Counted from the stretch's first letter, positions 1 to 7,123 are shown. The stretch is DNA of 64,000 nt from Ruminococcus sp. (GCA_017478965.1 JAFVCV010000046.1:1-64000); one strand, 5' to 3'. A program made the numbers and translations. The notes: generated by a model from the letters alone, not told the origin.

Positions 1-270
1 AGCTCCGAGACACCGCGCGATAAGCGACGACGCGCCCGTCCCGACCATGTTGGCGATGGCTATCATCACCATCATCACAGGGTATGCGAGGTTCACCGCC
101 GCCAACTGGTAGTCGTCTCGAGTCAGCCCAATAAAATATGTGTCCACAAGGTTATAAAGCACCATGATGAACATTCCAGCAATAAGCGGCACGCCCATTT
201 TGACGACCGCCTTCGCAGGGGTTTCCTCGCTGAGGGTGTATATTCGTTTGTCGGAGTTTTTGTTTGACAT
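1..270 (-). CDS. MATE family multidrug/Na+ antiporter, N-terminal part (runs off the window)
   Basis: Ninety N-terminal residues are visible, reading leftward from ATG at 270 to the window edge. The stretch with NLVDTYFIG, followed by a hydrophobic helix and a GTGAS turn, is typical of the first two helices of MATE exporters, which use a sodium or proton gradient to expel cationic drugs. The rest of the gene lies outside the window, so substrate and completeness cannot be judged. Arginine codons are CGN-type (CGA, CGC, CGG), as in the next 7 kb and unlike the second MATE gene at 19.9 kb. It is read divergently from the RemA-like gene. Confidence 0.85.
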   Translation of the reverse strand, partial: MSNKNSDKRIYTLSEETPAKAVVKMGVPLIAGMFIMVLYNLVDTYFIGLTRDDYQLAAVNLAYPVMMVMIAIANMVGTGASSLIARCLGA

Positions 271-488
271 TTTTTGCACCTGATCTGTATCATTGTTTAA
301 TAGTATTATAGCATAACGGGGAGAAATAGTCAATCAGCAGGACAAGGCTGTCTGACCCCCAAAAGTGACAACCCCCACCGCCCACACTCCCGGCAAAACA
401 AATTAAAACGAAAAATTTTTCACTCACCCGGATTTTCAAATATAATTAAATTGAGCAACGCTCAACCACAACGAAAGGACTTGATAAA

Positions 489-797
489 ATGTTCATCAGC
501 ATATCGGGCGGGAACTATTTCAGCAGCGAGGAAATGGTCTACGTCATCTCCTACAACAGCGAGTTCGCAAGGGCAGTCTACAAGACCGCCAAGGCAGAGG
601 GCAGGCTCGCAAACCTCACCAAGGGCAAGCCGACAAAAAGCGTTATCCTTCTAAAATGCGGCGTGCTCGTAGCGTGTCCGCTGAAAGCCACCACTATCAT
701 GAACAGGTTAAGCGGCACAAGACCGGTGGAAAAGACCGCCGAAAACGCACCCGTCTATTTCCCCGATCCGGACGAGATAGACTACGAGAATTATTGA
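489..797 (+). CDS. RemA/DUF370-like small DNA-binding regulator
   Basis: This 102-residue protein aligns by eye with RemA (DUF370), the ring-forming DNA-binding regulator of matrix and osmoprotection genes in Bacillus. A beta-rich N-terminus is followed by a VIS...A..AKAEGRL segment, a basic TKGKPTKSVI loop where RemA has its GRRTRAVI DNA-contact strand, and a terminal RL at residues 73-74. About 28 acidic, tyrosine-containing residues are added at the C-terminus. The ATG at 489 follows GAAAGGAC. RemA usually sits beside gmk; here it stands alone in an accessory region, so its targets are unknown and it may be a mobile-element copy. Confidence 0.6.
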   Translation: MFISISGGNYFSSEEMVYVISYNSEFARAVYKTAKAEGRLANLTKGKPTKSVILLKCGVLVACPLKATTIMNRLSGTRPVEKTAENAPVYFPDPDEIDYENY

Positions 798-879
798 CTT
801 TTCACTTAGGTTAAATAATTGTACGACTTTACATTTCATTTTAAATTCGCATTGCAGACTCGCCCAACACTTTACCCTG

Positions 880-898
880 CTAAAACCAGTGGTTTTAG
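880..898. repeat. Perfect inverted repeat, 8-bp arms with 3-nt loop
   Basis: CTAAAACC at 880-887 is followed by AGT and then GGTTTTAG at 891-898, giving an almost loopless palindrome. It is not followed by a T-run, so it is not an ordinary terminator. Short sub-terminal hairpins like this are a feature of Y1-transposase elements, but no transposase is seen nearby. Confidence 0.6.
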
Positions 899-1209
899 GC
901 TCTTAAAGGGAAGTATAATGCGACCTCCAGACTATTGCGTCGGGGGTTTTAGACCTCGGCGATACCTTGCCTTTAGTGGAACAGCCGACCGGAGTAAAAC
1001 CACCATATTTTCCCTTGCTCAGGGCCATATTTCCCCATTTCAAATGTGCAGATCATTGGGAGAAAGAAAAGGAGAGCAAAATGATAATAAATTATGAATG
1101 ATGGTATTTTTAAATCGTTCAAAAGGACTCGACTTCATAAATCGTTCATTTATACTTCCTTTATTTTTGCCGCAAATAATTTCCTACTGTCTCAAAGTTT
1201 TTAAGATCA

Positions 1210-1237
1210 GTCGTCCAACAGGGCGGCTGTTTTTTTG
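1210..1237 (+). terminator. Intrinsic terminator
   Basis: GTCGTCC and GGGCGGC pair around an AACA loop (two G-T pairs) and are followed by TGTTTTTTT. No complete gene immediately precedes it, so it may end a transcript from the non-coding stretch at 800-1200. Confidence 0.6.
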
Positions 1238-1359
1238 GGGCAGTTTTCATATATAATTCAGAATAAGGGCCGAAAAAAAGCCAAAGCGGTCGGGGACAGC
1301 TTTTAGCTTTTTCGTAAAATATATACTTTTATGAAAAGAGCGCTCAGAAGGTGAGGACA

Positions 1360-1605
1360 ATGTTTCTGCATAAACACAACAGCGAGACTTATGCGAACAT
1401 GGTGCGCCTTTTTGAGACCGAACAGCGGGTAGCGGCAGTCCAGCCGACAGGTACGGGCAAGAGCTACCTCATCATGCAGCTGATTGCGGACAACGCAGAC
1501 AAGCGCTTCGCAGTCTGCTCTCCTTCGACCTACATCTTCGGGCAGATGCAGAGCATCGCAGACGAGAACGGCATCTCCCTTGACAACACCGAGTTTGTGA
1601 CCTAG
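1360..1605 (+). pseudogene. Truncated superfamily 2 (DEAD/DEAH) helicase, N-terminal fragment
   Basis: The 81-residue product begins like the phage and ICE-type DEAD/DEAH helicases: a short HNSETY lead-in, then a Walker A motif QPTGTGKSY and a strand ending in CSPSTYI. Intact family members run to several hundred residues and continue with motifs Ia, II (DEAH) and VI. This one stops after FVT, just where a TYA-type motif would be expected. I chose the ATG at 1360, preceded by AAGGTGAGG, over the GTG at 1351. The stop codon interlocks with that of the convergent metallophosphoesterase gene, so a rearrangement has probably replaced the rest of the helicase. Confidence 0.7.
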
Positions 1606-2357
1606 ATATACACGACCTCCCTCCAATTAAACACCCTCGGCACCACCCCTGCCGTATTCGCTAGCCCCTTCGAGATTATCATATTCCCATGCACCCCGCT
1701 GGTATATTTCGGCAGCACGCCCTGCCCGGGCGCAAACAGCCCCTGCCCGAAAAGCCTTATCTGCCCGCCGTGCGCATGACCCGACAGCACCAAGTCTATT
1801 GGCAAGTCTTTCAGATAGCGGTCACGGTATTCGGGGTGGTGCGACAGAAGTATCTTGTAACCGTCCTGCTTGCAGAAGTCTCCAAGCCAAGCAACATCAG
1901 GCTCGGTCACATCGGGGCGGTCGCCGTAGTTCCAGTCGGGATAGCGCTTGGGCTTATCCTTGCGGTAGTCACGGTATGCCGTGACCCCAGCCGAGCTCAA
2001 ACCGCCTATCACCACATCTCTAAATCGCACAAATCTGTTGTCAAGAACAGTAACGCCAGTTCCCACCATTACAGCAATATCCTCGCCGCAAAGCGTCCAC
2101 TCGTGGTTGCCCAGTGACATAAAAGTCGGTGCTATCTCGGCGCAGGCTCTCAGAAAGGGCAGGACGAATTTCGTCTGATGTATCACAAGTCCGCTCTTGG
2201 TCGGGTCAACTCTATGCACCACATCGCCGGCTATGCAGATGACCTCAGGCTCGTGCGCTTTTAGCGAATCGGTTATCCAGCCGAACTCACGGTCGTGCAG
2301 GTCGGCGAGCAGGGCGATGTGCAAGGGTGTGTTGTATTTGTAAATAGTGTCTTTCAT
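1602..2357 (-). CDS. Calcineurin-like metallophosphoesterase
   Basis: The 251-residue protein has the full set of two-metal phosphoesterase motifs in order: ADLHD (residues 18-22), GDVVH (44-48), GNHEW (about 82-86), SHHPEY and GHAHGGQ. This arrangement matches the YkuE/LpxH-like cytosolic and membrane-associated hydrolases; with no signal peptide or membrane helix this one is probably cytosolic. Known relatives cleave lipid-linked or nucleotide phosphodiesters, but its substrate cannot be named. The ATG at 2357 follows AAGGAGATCATT, and a TATAAT box lies just upstream on the minus strand (2376-2381). Its terminal TAG shares the palindrome CTAG (1602-1605) with the stop of the broken helicase. 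Confidence 0.85.
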   Translation of the reverse strand: MKDTIYKYNTPLHIALLADLHDREFGWITDSLKAHEPEVICIAGDVVHRVDPTKSGLVIHQTKFVLPFLRACAEIAPTFMSLGNHEWTLCGEDIAVMVGTGVTVLDNRFVRFRDVVIGGLSSAGVTAYRDYRKDKPKRYPDWNYGDRPDVTEPDVAWLGDFCKQDGYKILLSHHPEYRDRYLKDLPIDLVLSGHAHGGQIRLFGQGLFAPGQGVLPKYTSGVHGNMIISKGLANTAGVVPRVFNWREVVYI

Positions 2358-2461
2358 AATGATCTCCTTTTCTTAATTATACCACAAACTGCTGAGGATT
2401 GCCACCCTCAGCGGTATTTTACTGTCTGAAATTTTTTCTCCTGCCAATAATCTAAATATAA

Positions 2462-2563
2462 TATAGTAAACGACATAAATTTTCAGCCATATCCCGACCA
2501 CATCTGCAAAAAGCACAGCATCTGCGGTCGGGATATGGGAAAATTTTAATGTCGTTTACTATA
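2462..2563. mobile_element. MITE-like near-palindrome, about 45-bp arms
   Basis: The first 15 bases (TATAGTAAACGACAT) reappear exactly, reverse-complemented, at the other end. The arms stay paired for about 45 bp with a few mismatches and two small gaps, through CATATCCCGACC, around a short A-rich centre near 2508-2516. The element has no coding capacity. TA at both tips fits a Tc1/mariner (IS630)-type non-autonomous element, which duplicates TA on insertion. A structured transcript is the alternative reading. Confidence 0.6.
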
Positions 2564-2594
2564 CGCATTAGAAATCCAGACAGGAGGCATTTTT

Positions 2595-2732
2595 ATGAAG
2601 ACCCAAAACGATGTGCTGGCCCTCAAAAAGCAGACTTTACAGGCTTGGGCGATGATACTTTATAAAAAGGGTGTTATCGACCTTGCACGCTGCAACCGTA
2701 TGATCGCAGCCATTGAGAAGCTGACGGCATAA
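2595..2732 (+). CDS. Small hypothetical protein, 45 residues
   Basis: A clear CAGGAGG at 2581-2587 sits 7 nt ahead of ATG 2595, and the frame encodes 45 residues ending at TAA 2732. The product starts MKTQNDVLALKK and contains a basic, mostly helical stretch with LYKKGVIDLARCNRM, then IEKL. It resembles in general shape the short helical proteins found in conjugative elements, but I recognise no family. It lies directly downstream of the palindromic element and converges on the sigma-factor gene, with a terminator hairpin between them. Confidence 0.55.
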   Translation: MKTQNDVLALKKQTLQAWAMILYKKGVIDLARCNRMIAAIEKLTA

Positions 2733-2747
2733 GGGCATTCGGGTCAC

Positions 2748-2776
2748 AAAAAGCGGCATACCCATAGGTATGCCGC
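2748..2776 (-). terminator. Intrinsic terminator of the sigma-factor gene
   Basis: A perfect 10-bp stem (GCGGCATACC with GGTATGCCGC, loop 4 nt) at 2753-2776 is followed on the minus strand by a run of five T (2748-2752). Confidence 0.85.
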
Positions 2777-2782
2777 AAAGAA

Positions 2783-4324
2783 TTATTTCAGATACATCAC
2801 CGTGGTGCCGCTCATACCGCCCTTCATCGGCAGCAGCCAGCCGCTTTCGCAGAGCGTCTGCATCACCTGCTCGGTCTCACGGTAGAAAAGAAGCAGGGAC
2901 ATTCTTTTCACATATTCCGCAAGATGCGCAGGAGCATGGTCAAGGAGTATCTTCCCGATGCTGTCGGTGCGTGAGAGAATGTCCTTGCAGATACCCTCGG
3001 CTGTGCCGCCGATCATTCCGTTCAGCCCATCGCCCTGTGCCTTGGTCAGGCAGGGGAAGTTCGGCATAACTCCACTGTCCGTCCTGACCGCAAGCCCCAG
3101 CTCCACAAGCTCGGAGCATACTATCTTTTCGTTGTCGGTCTGCGGCTGGCGGCTGAGCAGAGTGCAGAGCATATCGGCTCTTGCGCCTGTCATTTTCAGG
3201 TGCAGCCGTTCGCCGTTTATCAGCACGTCCCAGAAAAGTATCATGCCGTTATCGCTGTCAAAGCCTGCGGTGCCAACACTGTAAGGGTCGCTCGCCGACT
3301 TCTCCACAAAGAAGCGGAAGCACTTCTCGCCGAAGATGTCCGTCGGGTAATCAAGCTCACGCTCGCCCATCACCATGTCGATGTATGCAAGGTGCAGTAT
3401 CAGCGATGTGAGCAGCCATCTCAGCCGGTTCTGCGGCATATCGCTGCCGTAGAAGCCAAGCGCTCTGACCTCGTCAGATATCTCGTCTATCGTCTGGCTT
3501 ATCCTCTTTGCCACATCAGCCACAGCGGACTTGTTTGCCTTGGATATCTCATCGAAAAGCTCGTTTGTGAATATCGGCACATTGGTCTGATAGAAGCCGT
3601 TCTTCTCGGTGAGCAGGCCGTACTTGATAAGCTCCTTGAGATCGTCCTCAAGGTATGCAGTCGGAACGCCCAGCTGCAAAGCTATCTGCTCCTCGGTCTG
3701 TTTGTCGTAGTAGCAGCACATAAGGATATTCTGCCTTACCTTGCTGTCGAACTTGCCCCAGTAATTGTTTTTGCCGCCCCAGAATGCGAGGCTCATCTCT
3801 ATCGGGTCGTAGCTCAGCTTTCCAAAATTTCTTTCCATATTTATACCCTCCCTGATACGTTTGCGTGACTGAAACAGGAGATACTTGACCATGCTCTGGG
3901 TCAGCCCGAAGCTTTCGGATATCTCCCTGACCGACATACCGTTAAAGTAATATGCGACCATAGCTCTGCGGTAGTTGGAGTTCAGCAGCGAGAGCTCTCT
4001 TGTCATGAGAGACAGTTGCTCGTTCTCCTGCGCCTGTTTCTCCAGCGCCTCCCAGCTGCCGTCGGACATTTTCTCGTCCAGCTCCGAGGTGCTGTGCTTC
4101 TCGTTATCACGGTACCAGCTGCGGAGTATGTTCTCCGCCGTCCGCCACACAAAGGCATAGAACGCTTTCTCGTTGGGGAAGCTGTTGCCTGCCTTGCAGC
4201 TTATGAGCAGTATCTCCTGCGCCAAGTCCTCGGCATCGTGGTAAGAACTGGTGCGTGAAAGGCAGTAGCGGAACATGGTCTTTGACATCTGCGCTATCTG
4301 CTCTCGGTATTCATTGTCGGTCAT
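2783..4324 (-). CDS. ECF-type sigma-70 factor with large C-terminal extension
   Basis: The first 170 or so of 513 residues form a sigma-70 factor of the extracytoplasmic-function type: region 2 with DAEDLAQEIL and the FVWRTAENILRSWYR helix, and region 4 with MSVREISESFGLTQSMVK, a helix-turn-helix. About 340 more residues follow, rich in helices, with a winged-helix-like segment (EEQIALQLGVPTAYLEDD). Ordinary ECF factors are about 160-200 residues, so the extension probably senses or binds something and may replace a separate anti-sigma factor. I chose ATG 4324, 8 nt after AGAGG, over the GTG at 4333. A TTGCTA/TATAAT promoter lies at 4423-4451. Confidence 0.8.
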   Translation of the reverse strand: MTDNEYREQIAQMSKTMFRYCLSRTSSYHDAEDLAQEILLISCKAGNSFPNEKAFYAFVWRTAENILRSWYRDNEKHSTSELDEKMSDGSWEALEKQAQENEQLSLMTRELSLLNSNYRRAMVAYYFNGMSVREISESFGLTQSMVKYLLFQSRKRIREGINMERNFGKLSYDPIEMSLAFWGGKNNYWGKFDSKVRQNILMCCYYDKQTEEQIALQLGVPTAYLEDDLKELIKYGLLTEKNGFYQTNVPIFTNELFDEISKANKSAVADVAKRISQTIDEISDEVRALGFYGSDMPQNRLRWLLTSLILHLAYIDMVMGERELDYPTDIFGEKCFRFFVEKSASDPYSVGTAGFDSDNGMILFWDVLINGERLHLKMTGARADMLCTLLSRQPQTDNEKIVCSELVELGLAVRTDSGVMPNFPCLTKAQGDGLNGMIGGTAEGICKDILSRTDSIGKILLDHAPAHLAEYVKRMSLLLFYRETEQVMQTLCESGWLLPMKGGMSGTTVMYLK

Positions 4325-4422
4325 TTCGGTCACCTCTTTCGTGTTTGTTTCAGAAGCTTCTGTATGTATAATGCAGGAAAGGTCAGTTGGTTAGGGGGAT
4401 AGGAAAAAATTTTTCTGAAATT

Positions 4423-4451
4423 ATTATAGCATAGATAATGGGGCTTAGCAA
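4423..4451 (-). promoter_or_regulatory. Promoter of the sigma-factor gene
   Basis: On the minus strand TTGCTA (4446-4451) and TATAAT (4423-4428) are 17 bp apart. It leaves a leader of about 90 nt before the ATG at 4324. Confidence 0.6.
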
Positions 4452-4476
4452 TATGGGTGGCACAAGGGCAAAAGTT

Positions 4477-4504
4477 AAGCCGCCGATCGGTGGGTCAGCG
4501 GCTT
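4477..4504 (-). terminator. Probable terminator after the toxin gene
   Basis: AAGCCGC (4477-4483) and GCGGCTT (4498-4504) form a 7-bp stem just past the ParE stop codon, followed on the minus strand by AACTTTTG, a weak T-run. Confidence 0.5.
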
Positions 4505-4510
4505 GGAGTT

Positions 4511-4822
4511 TTAACTTTCAAAAGTTTGCGGATAGTCAGTCCTGCCGTCAACAATGTGATAAACAAATATCACGCTGCCGACGATCTTGTAAAAGCACAG
4601 ATAGTTGTCGCACACGACCTTTCTGAACCCAACAAAAGCAGACCCTAAGTAATCGCAGGCTCGACCCATCAGCGGCTCGGTTTTCAGCAGTTCAAGTGTG
4701 TCGAGTATTTTGTCTGTTATCTTTTGAGCAGAGACAGGACCAACAAGGCGCAGATGTATTTCGACGATCGTATCAAGCTCTTTCCACGCAGGCTGGAGCA
4801 GTTCAAGGGTGTATTCAGCCAT
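4511..4822 (-). CDS. RelE/ParE-family toxin
   Basis: The 103-residue basic protein has the ParE/RelE fold signature: an N-terminal strand-helix with AWKELDTIV, the helix ending in ITDKILDTLELL, a PLMGR turn and the C-terminal strands FRKVVCDNYLCFYKI and VIFVYHIVDGR. ParE members poison DNA gyrase and RelE members cut mRNA on the ribosome. The sequence is closer to ParE/YoeB-type proteins, but the target is not certain. Its start overlaps the end of the antitoxin gene by 8 nt, the usual translational coupling of such pairs. Confidence 0.85.
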   Translation of the reverse strand: MAEYTLELLQPAWKELDTIVEIHLRLVGPVSAQKITDKILDTLELLKTEPLMGRACDYLGSAFVGFRKVVCDNYLCFYKIVGSVIFVYHIVDGRTDYPQTFES

Positions 4823-5081
4823 TTGCGTACTTCTCCTTTAGCCTTGCTCTCGCTTCGTCGAGTGAGACCGTCGGCTCTCCGCAAAGTCTGCTTTCCTCGG
4901 CTGCTTCCAGCTTTGCCTGCAAGCGGATAAGCTCCTCTCGCCTTTCAAAAGCGTCAATGCTCATCACAACAAGGTCGCCCTCGCCGTTTTTAGTAATGTA
5001 TATCGGCTCATTCTTCTCGTGGGCGAGGTTGGAAATAGAATTGTAATCATTTCTGAGAGTTGTTGAGGATTTGATTATCAT
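4815..5081 (-). CDS. Phd/YefM-family antitoxin
   Basis: The 88-residue protein has an N-terminal Phd/YefM DNA-binding part (STTLRNDYNSIS, then EPIYITKNGEGDLVVMS) and a charged helical tail (RLQAKLEAAEE...RARLKEKY) that would wrap the toxin. I chose ATG 5081, 8 nt after GGAG, over the GTG at 5090. The gene comes first in the toxin-antitoxin operon. Antitoxins of this family usually repress their own promoter, and an inverted repeat that could be the operator lies 24 nt upstream. Confidence 0.85.
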   Translation of the reverse strand: MIIKSSTTLRNDYNSISNLAHEKNEPIYITKNGEGDLVVMSIDAFERREELIRLQAKLEAAEESRLCGEPTVSLDEARARLKEKYANG

Positions 5082-5104
5082 ACAGATCACTCCTTTTATT
5101 ATTC

Positions 5105-5122
5105 TATGATTATTATATCATA
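5105..5122. promoter_or_regulatory. Candidate antitoxin operator
   Basis: TATGAT and ATCATA form a perfect 6-bp inverted repeat with a 6-nt spacer, just upstream of the antitoxin start. Position and symmetry fit autoregulation by a Phd-type dimer, which is inferred. Confidence 0.4.
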
Positions 5123-5176
5123 ATTCTTCTATAATTTCAATAGGAAAAAGAAAATTTACAATTATAAAATGCAAGC

Positions 5177-5205
5177 TTGACATATGATGTGATATATGTT
5201 AAAAT
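5177..5205 (+). promoter_or_regulatory. Promoter of the serine recombinase gene
   Basis: TTGACA (5177-5182) and TAAAAT (5200-5205) with a 17-bp spacer point at the recombinase ATG 43 nt downstream. Confidence 0.75.
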
Positions 5206-5247
5206 AATATTGGTACGGACTAATCATAATAAATACGAGGTGACAAA

Positions 5248-6948
5248 ATGGACATATACACCGCTGCTAACCGAATGAAGCTCGAGCGCAAAACTATCTT
5301 CGACCTTGACATCAAGGTGACCTTTTATGCCCGAGTCTCCACCACCCGTGAGGAGCAGGAAAACTCTGTAGAGAACCAGATAATGTTCTTCACCGATATG
5401 ATAAAAAACAATCCCCACTGGACCTATGTGGAGGGCTACGTTGACCGTGTGAGGGGCGAAGCTGCGGAGAACCGGGCGAACTTCATGCGCATGATCGACG
5501 ACGGCAAGGCAGGCGTTTTCGACCTGGTGCTTACCAAGGAGGTCAGCCGTTTTGCCAGGAACACTATCGACAGCCTGACCTACACCCGTGAGCTGCTGCG
5601 TGCAGGGGTGGGGGTGTTCTTTCAGAACGATAATATCTGCACTATCGACACCGACTCCGAGCTGCGTCTGACTATCATGTCCTCTATCGCAGCGGACGAG
5701 GTGCGCAAGCTCTCCGAGCGTGTGCGCTGGGGGCACAAGAGGGCTATCGAGAGCGGCAACGTGCTGGGCAACAACCGCATCTACGGCTACAAAAAGGACG
5801 ACTGCTGCCTTGTCATCGACGAGGAGGAAGCCGAAATGGTGCGCATGATATTTGATCTTTACGCCACGGGGGAATACAGCTCCCGAAAGATCGAGCGGAT
5901 ACTTTTTGAAAAGGGCTACCGTGGGCGCAACGGCACGCAGATACACCACAACACCATAAACGGCATTATCCAGAACCCCAAGTACAAGGGCTACTACTGC
6001 GGCAACAAGGTCAAGGTTGTGGACTACCGCACCCGTGAGCAGAGGTTTCTGCCCGAGGACGAGTGGGTGATGTACAAGGACGAGAGTGGCGAGGTGGTGC
6101 CGGCTATCGTGTCGGAGGAGCTTTGGGAGAAATGCAACGCCATTTTCCGTGAGCGCAGTCAGGCGATAAAGAGCCGTACACGCTCATTCAAGGACAAGAG
6201 CGTTTTCACGGGCAAGATCTGGTGCAAGGCGCACGACGTTCCTTACTGGCGCACCAGCTACTCCAATTCTGTGGAAAAGGGCGAGCCGATCTACCAGTGG
6301 ATATGCTCCGAGAAAAAGCGCTCGGGGGCGAAGGCTTGCTCGTCATTCTCGATAATGGAGCGTGATCTCTACAAAATGCTTTCCGACCACTTCAAGCTGG
6401 TGGCAGGGAATATCGAGGAATACGTCGCCGACTTTCTGAAAATTTACAAGGAGACAGGCGCTGAGGTCAATACCCAAAAGCAGATAAACGACCTGAAGAT
6501 ACAGCTTGAAAAGGAGAAAGCCAAGCGTGAAAAGCTGCTCGATCTCTACACCGAGGACGTTATCAGCCGTGAGGAATTCAAGAAGCGCAATGACGGCGCA
6601 AACGTGCTGATCTCCCAGCTTGAAGAGGAAGTTGCCGAGCTTGAGCGGGCGGCGAGCGAGAAGTGCGATTACATTTCTGAACTTAAAAAGATAGAAGAAT
6701 TTTTTAATACAATGTACTGCCCCGAGGGCGATATGACCCGGGATCAGGTGGACGAGCTGGCGAGGGCTATCATCGACCATATCGACGTTGTGCCAATCAA
6801 TAAAAACTCCATGAAGCTCGAAATTAAGCTTAAAACAGGGCTTTCCACCGATTTCTCGTATGTGAGGACAGGTGAGCGCTATGCCCGGCGTTCTGCCCCC
6901 ATCAGCAAGAAGATGATCGACGCCTATAAGTCCGGCAGCAAGCAGTAA
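5248..6948 (+). CDS. Large serine recombinase (site-specific integrase)
   Basis: The 566-residue protein has the architecture of large serine integrases. The resolvase catalytic domain spans about residues 22-165, with the nucleophile Ser31 in YARVST and the arginine-bearing motif LTKEVSRFARN. The recombinase domain (about 170-290) is followed by a zinc-ribbon region (about 315-365) whose first ligand pair is CKAH instead of the usual CxxC, then a long coiled coil (about 400-480) and a basic tail. Such enzymes insert and excise ICEs, IMEs and prophages without a host cofactor. The gene has its own promoter and sits at the edge of the CGN-codon region, as an integrase often does at the end of its element. 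Confidence 0.92.
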   Translation: MDIYTAANRMKLERKTIFDLDIKVTFYARVSTTREEQENSVENQIMFFTDMIKNNPHWTYVEGYVDRVRGEAAENRANFMRMIDDGKAGVFDLVLTKEVSRFARNTIDSLTYTRELLRAGVGVFFQNDNICTIDTDSELRLTIMSSIAADEVRKLSERVRWGHKRAIESGNVLGNNRIYGYKKDDCCLVIDEEEAEMVRMIFDLYATGEYSSRKIERILFEKGYRGRNGTQIHHNTINGIIQNPKYKGYYCGNKVKVVDYRTREQRFLPEDEWVMYKDESGEVVPAIVSEELWEKCNAIFRERSQAIKSRTRSFKDKSVFTGKIWCKAHDVPYWRTSYSNSVEKGEPIYQWICSEKKRSGAKACSSFSIMERDLYKMLSDHFKLVAGNIEEYVADFLKIYKETGAEVNTQKQINDLKIQLEKEKAKREKLLDLYTEDVISREEFKKRNDGANVLISQLEEEVAELERAASEKCDYISELKKIEEFFNTMYCPEGDMTRDQVDELARAIIDHIDVVPINKNSMKLEIKLKTGLSTDFSYVRTGERYARRSAPISKKMIDAYKSGSKQ

Positions 6949-6968
6949 GCTTATTTTTGAACGCTGAT

Positions 6969-7005
6969 AATGCCCCGGTGCAGCAATGCGCCGGGGCATT
7001 GCTGC
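6969..7005. repeat. Two mutually exclusive perfect 10-bp hairpins
   Basis: AATGCCCCGG (6969-6978) can pair with CCGGGGCATT (6991-7000), and GCAGCAATGC (6980-6989) can pair with GCATTGCTGC (6996-7005). The two stems share the bases 6996-7000, so only one can form. It lies 20 nt past the recombinase stop and has no T-run, so it may be a structured 3' end or part of an attachment region. Confidence 0.7.
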
Positions 7006-7046
7006 GCTTGCACAAAAATATCTACAAAGGGGGAAAGAGAATTTTT

Positions 7047-7123
7047 ATGACTGTTGGTCATTTTTGATGTTGACTTTTCAGGTAATATATGTTATTATGA
7101 AAACGGAAAATGACTTACGGTCA
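7047..7123 (+). promoter_or_regulatory. Promoter flanked by two TGAC-N5-GTCA operators
   Basis: TTGACT (7070-7075) and TATTAT (7093-7098) with a 17-bp spacer form a good promoter. ATGAC-tgttg-GTCAT (7047-7061) lies just upstream and TGAC-ttacg-GTCA (7111-7123) just downstream. Paired inverted repeats of this kind are typical TetR-family operators, but no TetR gene is in the window. It reads toward atpI. Confidence 0.6.

Larger units (their letters stand above)
798..1359. other. AT-rich non-coding stretch with hairpins
   Basis: No convincing gene is present. The stretch holds a perfect 8-bp hairpin at 880-898, GTAAAACC/GGTTTTAG-like words repeated near 890, 950 and 1000, a direct repeat AAATCGTTCA near 1111 and 1137, and an intrinsic terminator at 1210-1237. 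A 92-codon open frame at 819-1097 has no family resemblance and crosses the hairpins. The mix of palindromes without a gene could be the remnant of an IS200/IS605-type element end, but I could not confirm this. Confidence 0.4.

Noticed and set aside
451..654. 67-codon frame overlapping the RemA-like gene
   Set aside because: Low-complexity product in another frame of a gene that has a clear family match and ribosome site.
819..1097. 92-codon open frame on the plus strand
   Set aside because: No family resemblance or ribosome site, and it runs through hairpins and repeated words of the non-coding strip.
5224..5949. 241-codon frame antisense to the serine recombinase
   Set aside because: Composition mirrors the sense codons of a well-recognised gene; no domain or ribosome site.
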